Part shown: piece after piece, positions 1-8,339 of the stretch
How the letters are laid out: each line of letters starts with the position of its first letter
How positions within the stretch are numbered: position 1 is the first letter of the stretch
NCBI GenBank assembly: GCA_045612485.1
Contig: JAZKZE010000132.1
Location: forward strand, 1-27,424
From: RGIG5327 sp045612485
GTDB lineage: Bacteria > Verrucomicrobiota > Lentisphaeria > Victivallales > UBA1829
Length of the DNA stretch: 27,424 nt
Reading direction: 5' to 3'
Made by a program: the position numbers and the translations under genes
Notes under the pieces: generated by a model
Told to the model about the DNA's origin: nothing
Database searches by the model: none
The model's input: the letters and a program-made list of their open reading frames with translations, nothing else

Positions 1-216
1 TTCGGCAAGCGCCGCCGCATATCCGTCGCAACCCGAAAATCCGCATGCGCCGCAGTTTGCTCCGGGAAGAAGTTCTGAAATCTTTTCGATCCGGTCATCG
101 CTTTTTACGGAAAAGAACAATACCACAAGTCCAATGACACACCCCAGAAAAAGTCCGATGATCCCGATGATAAGACCTGCCATAAGAAGTTCCGACACAA
201 TAAGGGCTGCAACCAT
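1..216 (-). CDS. rnfB: Rnf complex subunit B, N-terminal fragment (cut by window edge)
   Basis: Only the first 72 residues lie in the window; the gene runs off the left edge. The visible part has a hydrophobic membrane anchor (about residues 5-35), then LPGANCGACGFSGC with Cys55, Cys58 and Cys63. This is the start of the [4Fe-4S]-binding domain typical of RnfB/RsxB; the fourth cysteine would fall beyond the edge. RnfB passes electrons within the membrane ferredoxin:NAD+ oxidoreductase that pumps Na+ or H+. The ATG at 216 is preceded by a GAGGAGG-type ribosome binding site and sits 16 bases after the rnfA stop, so the two genes are almost certainly co-transcribed. The ferredoxin domains that would complete the identification are not visible. 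Confidence 0.9.
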   Translation of the reverse strand, partial: MVAALIVSELLMAGLIIGIIGLFLGCVIGLVVLFFSVKSDDRIEKISELLPGANCGACGFSGCDGYAAALAE

Positions 217-232
217 ATTCTCCTCCTCTTTT

Positions 233-829
233 TTACTTCACAAGTCCGGCAAATCCCATAAACGCCATGGCAAGGATCCCCGCAGTGATCAAGGCTATGG
301 ATGCCCCCTGAAAGATCTTCGGGATACGGGAGAGCTCCAGCCGTTCACGGATACTGGAAAAAAGGATCAGAGCCAACGCAAAACCAAGTCCGGAACAGCA
401 GCCGTATAATGTGGATGCGGGTATGGAACGGTTTGAAGCGGCATTAAGTTCCGCAGCTCCCAGCACAGCACAGTTGGTAGTAATAAGAGGCAGATAGATC
501 CCCAGTGCCTGATAAAGACTTTTACTGAATTTCTGCATCAGGATCTCCACGATCTGCACAAGCGCGGCAATGACTACAATAAATACAAGAGTTCTGGCAA
601 AGGAAAGATCCACCCCTCTGAAAGGTTTTGCCAGAAGGAAATGATATAGAACGGCTGTAACAAAGGAGGAAACAGTCATAACAAGAGTAACGGAACACCC
701 CATCCCCAAGGCTGTTTTCAGTTTTTTCGATACACCTAAAAAGGGACATGTTCCCAGAATACGGGATAATACGATATTATTGACCAATACCGCACCGACG
801 GTAACAGATAAAAGTTCTGCAGTATTCAT
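233..829 (-). CDS. rnfA: Rnf electron-transport complex subunit A (integral membrane)
   Basis: A 198-residue, very hydrophobic protein with the family signature near its N-terminus: VLVNNIVLSRILGTCPFLGVSKK, followed by GMG. The length matches RnfA/RsxA (about 190-200 residues, six transmembrane helices), and rnfB follows immediately, which favours RnfA over the homologous NqrE. RnfA is a membrane subunit of the ion-translocating ferredoxin:NAD+ oxidoreductase and shares an intramembrane iron-sulfur site with RnfE in studied complexes. The open frame extends nine codons further upstream, but ATG 829 was chosen because AGGAAG lies five bases before it and MNTAELL aligns with family N-termini. 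It is the first gene of the transcript, behind the promoter at 891-919. Confidence 0.93.
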   Translation of the reverse strand: MNTAELLSVTVGAVLVNNIVLSRILGTCPFLGVSKKLKTALGMGCSVTLVMTVSSFVTAVLYHFLLAKPFRGVDLSFARTLVFIVVIAALVQIVEILMQKFSKSLYQALGIYLPLITTNCAVLGAAELNAASNRSIPASTLYGCCSGLGFALALILFSSIRERLELSRIPKIFQGASIALITAGILAMAFMGFAGLVK

Positions 830-890
830 ATTCTTCCTTTCTGAACCTTCTGTCACGTTACAGACAGCTTATGGATCTCTTTTGTTCCTT

Positions 891-919
891 ACTATATCTT
901 TCTTCTGTATCTTTGTCAA
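891..919 (-). promoter_or_regulatory. Sigma-70-type promoter of the rnf operon
   Basis: On the minus strand a perfect -35 TTGACA (914-919) is followed after 17 bases by TATAGT (891-896), about 60 bases before the rnfA ATG. The leader between them can form a small CTGTC/GACAG hairpin. The match and spacing are near consensus, and no other promoter-like pair was seen in this gap. Confidence 0.75.
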
Positions 920-964
920 GGCGGGAAACACCATCATTCCTGCTGAAAAAGAAAAGTTTTTCCT

Positions 965-1993
965 TTATTTTATGATTTTTTCACTGCGGAGGATCTTTAC
1001 CGAATCCGCAGGGGATACATATAAACAGACATACTCCCGGTCTTTCCCGTCAAATTCAGCCCGGTAGATCTTTACATCAAGCCCGCATCTCTCTTTCAGG
1101 ATCTTTTCAGCATTTTTTTCATCCAGTTTCTCAATTCTGCGTATTCCTTCCAGATTGATGGTACGGATACGGATCCTGCTTATACCTTTTTTCAGCATCT
1201 CCTTTTTTATTGCTTCCTGTCTCTTTTTCTCTTTCAGGAGATTGGCTTTCAATTCCTCCTTATCCATCAGCACCCCCACACGCACTTCCGGCGAAAGTTC
1301 CGGTCTGCTGCGGTAGTTGGAATACAGAAAGATAGATACCGTAAAAATACAGAAGAGAAGAATACAGAAAAAATGCACCAGTATTTTTTTATAATCCGGA
1401 GGTTCAACAGCTGCGGCAAAAGCAAGCAATTTTTCTTCAGTAAGGGGATCGCAGGAAAACTTTTCCGCTCCGGAAGCAAAAAAAGCTGTGATCTTTTCTT
1501 CCACTCTGAGAAGGTGTTCCGCCTGTGTCATATTCCCGGAAGCATTTTTCTCTCCGTTTTCCAATGCAGCAAGTTTCATCAATGCAAGAAAATAAATTTC
1601 TTCCGCATCCTTTCTATCCATCACATGACAAATCTGGGCAAAATCAAGTTCAAAACCGCAATGCAGAAGGAGGATCTCCTTCTCCTCTTCCTCAAGATTT
1701 TCAAAAGAAGGCAAAAGAGCTGCCATCCCCCGTCCGGCTTCCCATTTATCCACTTCCGGAGAAAGTTTTTCAAAACATTTTTCCCGGATGCTTTTATACA
1801 GGTATGCCTTTTGCATTTCCTCTTTTATTGCAGAAGGATCTTTTTTCAATATTTCCATAAAAGAAACAAGGCACTCTTCCACTATATGGTTTACAGAGGA
1901 CGCATCCTGTAGAAAATACATGGCAAAAAGAGATAATCTGCCGGTATATTCTTTTACGGTCTTTTCCAGTCTTTCTCCGGTTTTCTTTCTCAT
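965..1993 (-). CDS. Membrane-anchored protein with ECF sigma-factor-like N-terminus, unknown function
   Basis: A 342-residue protein I cannot assign to a named family. Residues about 8-75 resemble ECF sigma region 2 (a helical segment ending AYLYKSIREKCFEKL, compare the usual WLyriarN). Residues 95-145 resemble region 4 (LEEEEKEILLLHCGFELDFAQI then a second helix and LALMKLAALE). One transmembrane helix follows at about 204-224, then a charged helical stretch (245-270, possible coiled coil) and a soluble C-terminal domain to 342, predicted outside the membrane. The start overlaps the transglutaminase stop in an ATGA junction and has an AGGAAG ribosome binding site, so it is the last gene of the moxR-DUF58-transglutaminase unit. 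The sigma resemblance is by eye and remote; a degenerate, non-DNA-binding fold is possible. Confidence 0.8.
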   Translation of the reverse strand: MRKKTGERLEKTVKEYTGRLSLFAMYFLQDASSVNHIVEECLVSFMEILKKDPSAIKEEMQKAYLYKSIREKCFEKLSPEVDKWEAGRGMAALLPSFENLEEEEKEILLLHCGFELDFAQICHVMDRKDAEEIYFLALMKLAALENGEKNASGNMTQAEHLLRVEEKITAFFASGAEKFSCDPLTEEKLLAFAAAVEPPDYKKILVHFFCILLFCIFTVSIFLYSNYRSRPELSPEVRVGVLMDKEELKANLLKEKKRQEAIKKEMLKKGISRIRIRTINLEGIRRIEKLDEKNAEKILKERCGLDVKIYRAEFDGKDREYVCLYVSPADSVKILRSEKIIK

Positions 1994-4323
1994 TTTTCTT
2001 CCTTTACAGTTCCCTGCACGGGGAATCCTTTCTGCTGTTTCTTACACTCCTTCAGATCCTGCAATATTTTTTTCATCTGAATATCCCAGGAAAGAAATAT
2101 ACTGTCAAATTCCGTTTTTTCCAGTTCACCGAAACGCAAGAGTTCATATTTTTTCATACATAAAGTCAGTTCAGGCAGGGAAAAACTCCTGTAATATTTT
2201 CCTGCCGGGATCTCCCTGCCCCTTTTCCGCCCCGTAAGAAGTGCAAATTTTTTCTCAAAAGAAATAAATTTTTCCTGTACAAGAAGTCTTTCCGGAGAAA
2301 AAGATCCTCCCGGATGTAATTTCTGCTTACGTTTTCTTCTGTAAAAAAAGAACAGCCCCATCCCTGAAACCGCAAGAAGCAGAAGCCCGTAGAAAGAAGT
2401 AAACAACAGTAAAAGCAAGTTAAAAAATCCGGCGAAAATCTTTAAAATACCTTCAGCAAAATACCCCCTGCGGACAAGGGCAAAAAATTCCTGACCATGA
2501 TATTTGAGAAGATCCAGCAAAATACGCAAAGACGGTCTTTTTCTTCCGGTAACAGAAGCAAAATCCCCGTCTGCGCAGGCAGCATCTATTGTCATCCACA
2601 TTTCCTTATCCTCCAGAAAAACCTCCCCCCAGGCATGGGCAAGACGGCAGTAATAATAGTCTCCAGCCGGACTTTTTTCCTCACAGACAAAACCCGTAAC
2701 ATATCTTGCAGGCAATCCCATACTGCGGCAAAGCAATACGGCGGCACTTGCAAAAAGCTCACAATGTCCTTTCCGGGTATCTTCCAGAAAACGCAAAACA
2801 GGATCTTTGAAAAATTCTTTTCTTCCGGGAACCGGCACATAAAGGGAGTAGGTATAATTTTCCACAAGGAACTTTTTGATCCATTCCGCCTTTTCCCTTC
2901 CGGAAAGATTTTTCAATTGCTCAACAGGAAATTTTTCCTTATATTGATTCACCCAGCGTGGTACTTTTTTCAGATATGCGATCTCTTCCGCAGAAAGTTT
3001 TTCCCCGTAGATCTTTTTCCCTGTATTCTGATCCTGCCGCAAAAAAGCATTGTAGGCAGCTTCCTGCTCTGCGGAACGGACAAAAAAGGTGATCCCACCA
3101 TCTTTTTTCCAGTGTTTCAAATGGAGAATACCATTTTTACTTACTTCCGCCGAATCGGCAACAGCATCGATCCTTATGGTATTTCCCGGCATGGGGAAGA
3201 TCCCGGAAGTAACGAGGGAATCCGGAAAGATCTCCATACACAAATCTCTCTTTTCATCCTTTCTATCCATTTCCGGATCCTCCGTATCATTCTCTGTTTC
3301 CCCGTTGAACATCCGGAAAGTATTAAAGGAAAGTATTCCCGTTCTTCTTACGCTTTCCAATTCCTTTTTCTGATTTTCTCCGGAAACCTGAGCGGCGGAA
3401 GCAAAAGGCAGCCACCGCCCGTTTTCATAATGAACATATACGCCGCTGCGCAATAATCCCGGAGGAAACTTTGCCTTCGCACGGAAAAGGATCTCCTCCG
3501 GCAGCTGACCGAAATACGGCGGAAGGGGGGCGCGCAGATCCACTTTTCCTGAAAGCATACTCTTTCCTGTATTTCTTCCGCTTTTCAAGCCCCTTGACCC
3601 CATCCGCATAAAATACATCTCCATTGACCGCAGAAAGGAGGGATTGTTCTGTATGAACATGGCAGAAAAAAATACCAGGATCCCGCAGGAAAAAATACTG
3701 ATCCCCTGAAGAATATAAAACCCCTTCCCCGTTCCGGAACTTTTTCCGGATCCCTTTCCGGATCCCGCCCGCAGAAAACAGGGCAGAAATATTCCGGAAA
3801 GAACCGCACAGTAAATATACACCTTAAAATACTCATGCAGTAAAGGATCCAGAAAACTCAAATATATATTATGCACATCCCTGCTGTTGAACCTGTCCCC
3901 GCAAAGAAGCATCCCGCCTGCGGCAAGTGCCGCCCTCGCCCCGTTGATCCTGCCGGAAGAAACAAATAATCCCCCCAATGCCGCCGTATATACAAGAAAC
4001 GGCAATACAAGTGTGGATCTTACAAGGATGTCGAATAATCCGATCCTTGCATCATCCGTACTTACCATCAGATCAGGCAAGGCTGTAAGAATCATGCTTG
4101 CGGTAATACAATAGACAATGGGTCTGTCTGTTACAGGAAGGGGTTTCCTTATAAAAAGCGGCAGTAAAAGAAGCAGGAAAGTAATAAGAAAAACATGGGG
4201 GAGATCCTGTTTCAGAGAGAAAAGAAATGCCGGGGGAAGGATCACCGTAAAAGCATAGAATATCTCTTTCACAGAATGTCTTTTTTCCGGCAGAAACTCC
4301 TGATTCTGAAGTATATTATTCAT
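1990..4323 (-). CDS. Membrane-bound transglutaminase-like protein (TgpA-type)
   Basis: A 777-residue protein. The N-terminal 230 residues hold several hydrophobic helices, interrupted by a Gly/Ser/Lys-rich linker near 187-202. A large soluble region then contains the transglutaminase core: Cys521 in KGHCELFASA, His563 in RLAHAW and Asp580 in TIDAA form the expected catalytic triad. A further membrane segment lies near 640-665, before a basic cytoplasmic tail. This matches the TgpA/DUF3488-transglutaminase architecture that typically accompanies MoxR and DUF58 proteins. The physiological substrate is unknown. ATG 4323 was chosen over the upstream GTG-region start because GGGGGAGG lies just before it and it forms an ATGA overlap with the DUF58 stop. 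Confidence 0.88.
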   Translation of the reverse strand: MNNILQNQEFLPEKRHSVKEIFYAFTVILPPAFLFSLKQDLPHVFLITFLLLLLPLFIRKPLPVTDRPIVYCITASMILTALPDLMVSTDDARIGLFDILVRSTLVLPFLVYTAALGGLFVSSGRINGARAALAAGGMLLCGDRFNSRDVHNIYLSFLDPLLHEYFKVYIYCAVLSGIFLPCFLRAGSGKGSGKSSGTGKGFYILQGISIFSCGILVFFSAMFIQNNPSFLRSMEMYFMRMGSRGLKSGRNTGKSMLSGKVDLRAPLPPYFGQLPEEILFRAKAKFPPGLLRSGVYVHYENGRWLPFASAAQVSGENQKKELESVRRTGILSFNTFRMFNGETENDTEDPEMDRKDEKRDLCMEIFPDSLVTSGIFPMPGNTIRIDAVADSAEVSKNGILHLKHWKKDGGITFFVRSAEQEAAYNAFLRQDQNTGKKIYGEKLSAEEIAYLKKVPRWVNQYKEKFPVEQLKNLSGREKAEWIKKFLVENYTYSLYVPVPGRKEFFKDPVLRFLEDTRKGHCELFASAAVLLCRSMGLPARYVTGFVCEEKSPAGDYYYCRLAHAWGEVFLEDKEMWMTIDAACADGDFASVTGRKRPSLRILLDLLKYHGQEFFALVRRGYFAEGILKIFAGFFNLLLLLFTSFYGLLLLAVSGMGLFFFYRRKRKQKLHPGGSFSPERLLVQEKFISFEKKFALLTGRKRGREIPAGKYYRSFSLPELTLCMKKYELLRFGELEKTEFDSIFLSWDIQMKKILQDLKECKKQQKGFPVQGTVKEEK

Positions 4324-5816
4324 TTTCCTCCCCCTTGTTTCCACCACATTCCGGAAAGCAGCTTTTCCTTACAGACCTTTTCCGCCCATGCCGGAATATT
4401 TTTTTCCTCACCGGGGTTCTCTTTTGTCACATACAATACTTTACAAACTGCTCCGTTCTTCACTAATTTCAGATAAAATTCTTCCGCATCCTCATCCGCT
4501 TCAGATAAAATAAGCAGAACAAAAGGCTCCTCACATACTTTCCTCAGCATTTCCGGCGAAAAGGAAGAAAAGCGTCCTTTCCTGTAAGGGGTACTTTTTA
4601 TTCCGCTTAATCTGTCCAGAAAAGCTGTAAAAGATGTATTTCTTTCCCCGACAGTCACTTCATGGAATATACTATTCTTTTTTTCTTCCCCTTTTCCCAA
4701 TATCCATTTCCGGAAAAAGCGTTCATACCATTTTTCGGAAAGTTCCTTCTTTTCCGCCCGGCTTTCCGGAATATAAAAATCTGCAGCCCCCCCCTCCTCC
4801 CCGGTAACGCCGGCAGCAAGGGAGGCAGCAAAGGATAATATCCCCTCCAGCCGCTCTCCGGAAGAAAAGAAAGAAAAAGATCGCAAATGCAGAATTTTTT
4901 TCAAACAAAAAAGTAAATCCCTCAAAGAGTATTTTTCCGCAATATCCAGAATAACTGCCATACGGGAATTTTTCTCCTCTTCAAATTCCTTCACAACAAG
5001 GCGTCCCCATTTGGCACTGTTTCCCCAGTGGATATATTTTATCTCATCTCCATATACATATTCCCGGCAGGAAGCAAGATCAAGCCCCCTTTGAAAAGAT
5101 CTTTTTCTTTTCTGTTTGCGGGTACTTCCATTTTCATTTCCGCCGCCATGCAAAATCCCCTGTTCCCATTTCCGCCACCGGGGATGGACAAATACCTGTG
5201 AACATTTATGATCGCAGAAACTCACTTTCAGTAAACCGAAGGGAAAAGCCGTTTCCACTGTGGCGGATGGCAATACCCACACCCCCCGTTTTTTCAACAG
5301 AAATTTCCGGACACATTTATATTTTCCCTTTCCCGGTATGGAAAAAAATTCCGGAGTATCTGTTTCCAGAATCCCGCCCCCTTGCAGCAAAGGATCGGCA
5401 AGGACACAATAACAGGGGAAAGGGGAAAGATTTTCTATTTCATATTCCACGGTGAATGCACATCCCGGCATCACCCTTGCCGGGACTTTTCTTACCACTT
5501 CAAGTCTGGGGAAAAGAAGAAGGAGAAAAAGTCCATTGACCAGAAAAAGTCCGGCAAGGACAAGAAAAAAGATCATGACAGCACTTCTTACCATGATCGT
5601 AGCATAAAATGCAGTTGCAAGACATACCCAGAAAAGCATCCAGCCCTGAAATGTAAAAACTCTGTTCACCAGTGCGTGACACCATACCAGAAGCATAAAG
5701 GAAGGGGAAATATAATGTCCTTCGCCGGAGCGTTTACGCCACACCCAGGAAGGGCCTTTGTAAAAGGCGGCAGAGCTTCTGCGGTAAAGCTCATATATAT
5801 ACCGGAAAAACGCCAT
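4320..5816 (-). CDS. DUF58 family protein
   Basis: A 498-residue protein with two N-terminal transmembrane helices (about 55-75 and 80-103), a beta-rich segment, and the DUF58 signature at about 250-290: CREYVYGDEIKYIHWGNSAK followed by LVVKEFEEE, matching the family's REY..GD..R.I.W pattern. DUF58 proteins resemble von Willebrand factor A domains and occur beside MoxR ATPases, with which they probably act as a chaperone or assembly pair. The gene begins 12 bases after the moxR stop with only a weak GGGGA ribosome binding site and overlaps the transglutaminase gene by four bases, implying coupled translation. The C-terminal half is longer than in minimal DUF58 proteins. Confidence 0.9.
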   Translation of the reverse strand: MAFFRYIYELYRRSSAAFYKGPSWVWRKRSGEGHYISPSFMLLVWCHALVNRVFTFQGWMLFWVCLATAFYATIMVRSAVMIFFLVLAGLFLVNGLFLLLLFPRLEVVRKVPARVMPGCAFTVEYEIENLSPFPCYCVLADPLLQGGGILETDTPEFFSIPGKGKYKCVRKFLLKKRGVWVLPSATVETAFPFGLLKVSFCDHKCSQVFVHPRWRKWEQGILHGGGNENGSTRKQKRKRSFQRGLDLASCREYVYGDEIKYIHWGNSAKWGRLVVKEFEEEKNSRMAVILDIAEKYSLRDLLFCLKKILHLRSFSFFSSGERLEGILSFAASLAAGVTGEEGGAADFYIPESRAEKKELSEKWYERFFRKWILGKGEEKKNSIFHEVTVGERNTSFTAFLDRLSGIKSTPYRKGRFSSFSPEMLRKVCEEPFVLLILSEADEDAEEFYLKLVKNGAVCKVLYVTKENPGEEKNIPAWAEKVCKEKLLSGMWWKQGGGK

Positions 5817-5828
5817 AGTGCGTCCCCA

Positions 5829-6779
5829 TCATACAGGTACGGAAAGTTTTTTTACAATATTTTCCACTGCAACAGAAGCAGTAAGCCCGGAAGAAGCACT
5901 TTCAGAAGATAATTTGATACGGTGTGCCAGAACCGGTTCCGCAAGATACTGTACATCCTGCGGAAGCACATACTCTCTTCCGGCAAGGAAAGCAAAACTT
6001 TTCAGGAGCCGGACAAAAGCAAGCAATGCCCTGGGACTTGCCCCTAATGCTATTGCAGGATCCTTTCTTGTTGCAGAAACGATCTCATACACATAATCCG
6101 CAATACTCTCCTCCAGATGGATGCTGCGGATCTTTTCCCTTATCTCAAGAATATCCTTACAGCACATTACCGGAGACAACTCCAGTTCCCGTTCCCTGTC
6201 AAAATCCTCTTTCATCAGAAGTTTTTCCTCTTTCTCTCCGGGATAACCTATGGAAAAGTGCAGTGCAAAACGGTCAAGCTGGGCTTCAGGCAGAGGATAG
6301 GTTCCGAAATACTCAATGGGATTTTCCGTGGCAATGACCATAAATAAATCAGAAAGTTTCCTCATCTCCCCGTCACAGGAAACCTGATTTTCACTCATGG
6401 CCTCCAGAAGAGCCGATTGTGTCCGGGGGGAAGCTCTGTTGATCTCATCCGCAAGAAACAAATTAGTGAAAACCGGGCCTTCCCTGAAGGAAAAAACCCC
6501 TTTATCCGGAGAATAAATACTTGTCCCCGTCACATCTGCCGGCAGAAGATCGGGAGTAAACTGCACTCTTCTGAAATCGGCTTCCACAGAGTAGGCAAGG
6601 GTCTTTGCCAGCATAGTCTTGCCTGTCCCCGGCACATCTTCCAGAAGAACGTGTCCTCCGGCAAAAAGAGCGGTCAGAAGCAGATCCACACACGCATTTT
6701 TTCCCAGAATGATCTTATTCATCTGCAAACGGAGAAGCTGAACTTTTTCCTGTAAGAGTTCCAGATCTGCTTTTATCAT
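5829..6779 (-). CDS. MoxR-family AAA+ ATPase
   Basis: A 316-residue AAA+ protein. Walker A is EDVPGTGKT at about residues 47-55, Walker B is LFLADEINRA with Asp111 and Glu112, followed by the MoxR-typical SPRTQSALLEAMSE and the sensor-like IATENPIE. The C-terminal lid includes the family's GASPRALLA segment. MoxR ATPases act as ATP-driven chaperones that activate or assemble partner proteins, usually encoded beside DUF58/VWA and transglutaminase genes, as here. A GGAG ribosome binding site precedes ATG 6779. It lies 27 bases downstream of the Gfo/Idh/MocA gene with no obvious terminator between, so co-transcription is likely. Confidence 0.93.
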   Translation of the reverse strand: MIKADLELLQEKVQLLRLQMNKIILGKNACVDLLLTALFAGGHVLLEDVPGTGKTMLAKTLAYSVEADFRRVQFTPDLLPADVTGTSIYSPDKGVFSFREGPVFTNLFLADEINRASPRTQSALLEAMSENQVSCDGEMRKLSDLFMVIATENPIEYFGTYPLPEAQLDRFALHFSIGYPGEKEEKLLMKEDFDRERELELSPVMCCKDILEIREKIRSIHLEESIADYVYEIVSATRKDPAIALGASPRALLAFVRLLKSFAFLAGREYVLPQDVQYLAEPVLAHRIKLSSESASSGLTASVAVENIVKKLSVPV

Positions 6780-6806
6780 TTTTCATCTCCTTGATTATTA
6801 TTTCTG

Positions 6807-7943
6807 TCAGGGATTCAAAGTAACGATCTTTCCTGTTTTTGCCGATTCATCCGCCGCAAGGGCAACAATGGCACACCCCATGGCATTTACCGAACCGGAA
6901 GCGGAAGTATTCTTCCCTCCGGAAAGTACGCACTGTAAAATCTCCTGTGCCATGACCGTATCCCCGCCGGCATGAACACCACCGCTTTTACTGAAATTCA
7001 GGATCGTTTCATACTTTTCATCATATCTTCTGTATTTGATGATCCCTTCCGCAGAATCCACAATGACCGTCCCTTCCGTGCAGCTTATATACATACGTCT
7101 TTCCTCAATGGCATTGGCAAGAGTAAGCTGGAAGTTCATCTTGATCCCGTTGGGATATTCCATGATGACCGTATGATTGTCATACATATTTTTTGGGGAC
7201 GTAAAAGGATTGATCCTGTTCTTTTCCGGCACGATGGCAGCATATACTTCATGACTGTATTTATCCCATAAGGCAGAATATTCCGGAATAAAATAATCCC
7301 GTCCGCAGAATGCGGCTACTTTCACTGGAAGCGAGTCGGCAAACCAGTTGAGCAAGTCAAGGTCATGTGAACATTTTTCCAACAGATAAGGTCCGGCTTT
7401 TTCCGTAAACCGCCGCCAGCCGTAATCCGCACTCATGGAAGCTCCGCCGCCCCAGGAAATACGGTTTTCATTGGCGGAAATATTTACGATCTTCCCGAAA
7501 GTACCCGTTTGCAGAAGTTCTTTTACCTTTCTGTAAATGGGGGAATACCGTAAAACAAACCCGGTCATCACCCGGATATTTGTTTCCTTTTCCTTCTCCA
7601 CGATCCTCTTTGTTTCTTCAATGGTAATAGCGAGAGGTTTTTCTGAAAAGACCTGCTTTCCGGCATCCAGGGCGGCAAGGACAGCTTCGCAATGCAGGTA
7701 ATTGGGCGTAAAGATCATTACAAAATTTACCGCAGGATCCTGTACAGCAGCCTCCATGCTTGAAGCTCTCTTCACATGATGGATCTGCCACTCTTTTTCC
7801 GCTTCAGCAATCCTCTCTTCATCCGGATCATAAACGATTCCGACTTCAAACACCCCTTTTCCCGCCTCAAGGAAATTTTTGATGACATACTTTCCCCTGT
7901 GTCCGCATCCGATAACTGCTGCTGTAATCTTTTTTACGTCCAT
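6807..7943 (-). CDS. Gfo/Idh/MocA-family NAD(P)-dependent oxidoreductase
   Basis: A 378-residue soluble enzyme. The N-terminal Rossmann fold shows AAVIGCGHRG (dinucleotide-binding glycines at 12-17), and the family's EKP motif is at 101-103 (VFSEKPLAIT), whose lysine is normally catalytic. The C-terminal half has the alpha/beta substrate domain with GGGASMSADYGWRR and KCSHDLDLLNW, the latter carrying the Asp/His residues used by sugar and inositol dehydrogenases. These enzymes oxidise or reduce sugars and sugar-like polyols; the substrate cannot be read from sequence. The longest frame begins at a TTG six bases upstream, but GGAGG stands seven bases before ATG 7943, which is the better start. 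A promoter and inverted repeat lie upstream. No signal peptide is seen. Confidence 0.92.
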   Translation of the reverse strand: MDVKKITAAVIGCGHRGKYVIKNFLEAGKGVFEVGIVYDPDEERIAEAEKEWQIHHVKRASSMEAAVQDPAVNFVMIFTPNYLHCEAVLAALDAGKQVFSEKPLAITIEETKRIVEKEKETNIRVMTGFVLRYSPIYRKVKELLQTGTFGKIVNISANENRISWGGGASMSADYGWRRFTEKAGPYLLEKCSHDLDLLNWFADSLPVKVAAFCGRDYFIPEYSALWDKYSHEVYAAIVPEKNRINPFTSPKNMYDNHTVIMEYPNGIKMNFQLTLANAIEERRMYISCTEGTVIVDSAEGIIKYRRYDEKYETILNFSKSGGVHAGGDTVMAQEILQCVLSGGKNTSASGSVNAMGCAIVALAADESAKTGKIVTLNP

Positions 7944-8014
7944 TTGCAAGCCTCCATAATCTATTTTAAAAAAACTTCCGAATATAAGTATATCAGCTGA
8001 ATTTTTCTTCTTAA

Positions 8015-8042
8015 ATTATACCACAACAAATCAAAATTTCAA
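8015..8042 (-). promoter_or_regulatory. Sigma-70-type promoter upstream of the Gfo/Idh/MocA gene
   Basis: On the minus strand TTGAAA (8037-8042) is followed after 16 bases by a perfect TATAAT (8015-8020), about 70 bases before the ATG at 7943. It may drive the whole run down to position 965. The surrounding DNA is strongly AT-rich. Confidence 0.7.
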
Positions 8043-8058
8043 CAGCAAAAAAATGACT

Positions 8059-8091
8059 TTTTGCGTAAATCACATAACTGAAAACGCAAAA
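8059..8091. promoter_or_regulatory. Inverted repeat, candidate operator
   Basis: TTTTGCGT (8059-8066) and ACGCAAAA (8084-8091) form perfect 8-bp arms with a 17-base centre. The repeat lies 16 bases upstream of the -35 box of the promoter at 8015-8042. The position and symmetry fit a dimeric regulator site; the regulator is unknown. Confidence 0.4.
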
Positions 8092-8150
8092 CATAAAAAT
8101 ATCAATGTAAAATCACAATTATCTGCAAATTCACATTTCAGAATAAACAA

Positions 8151-8203
8151 GCAGGAATGCCTGTAAAAGCAGCAATGCAAACAGCATATTTACCGATTCC
8201 TGC
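8151..8203. other. Long nested hairpin in the 7944-8339 intergenic region
   Basis: Three collinear pairs of arms nest over 53 bases: GCAGGAAT (8151-8158) with ATTCCTGC (8196-8203), GTAAA (8163-8167) with TTTAC (8189-8193), and ATGC (8175-8178) with GCAT (8184-8187). It lies beyond the terminator of the operon to the right and about 110 bases upstream of the promoter at 8015-8042. It could be a small structured RNA, a back-up terminator or a protein-binding site. The rest of 7944-8339 holds no credible gene. Confidence 0.4.
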
Positions 8204-8210
8204 CAAAAAA

Positions 8211-8255
8211 CAAAAAAAATCTGTACAGCTCTACCCGGAACCGTACAGACCTTTT
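8211..8255 (-). terminator. Rho-independent terminator of the nusA operon
   Basis: On the minus strand TCTGTAC and GTACAGA (plus positions 8243-8249 and 8220-8226) form a 7-bp stem with a 16-base loop, followed by an unbroken run of eight T (8212-8219). It lies about 90 bases after the stop of the 550-residue protein gene. A shorter T run on the other side could also stop plus-strand transcripts. Confidence 0.7.
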
Positions 8256-8339
8256 TATATCCTTATTATCCGAAAGCAGCAGTCCCGCCTTTGCGGAGAA
8301 TGTTTATTGAAAAACTCTGTTTTACAATTACCTGCTTAC

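Noticed and set aside
2497..3456. Open frame of 319 codons on the plus strand
   Set aside because: Antisense to the transglutaminase gene, whose catalytic triad is intact.
3720..3775. Repeated TCCGGA/TTCCGG units resembling a tandem repeat
   Set aside because: They encode the Gly/Ser/Lys linker of the transglutaminase; unit length and spacing are irregular.
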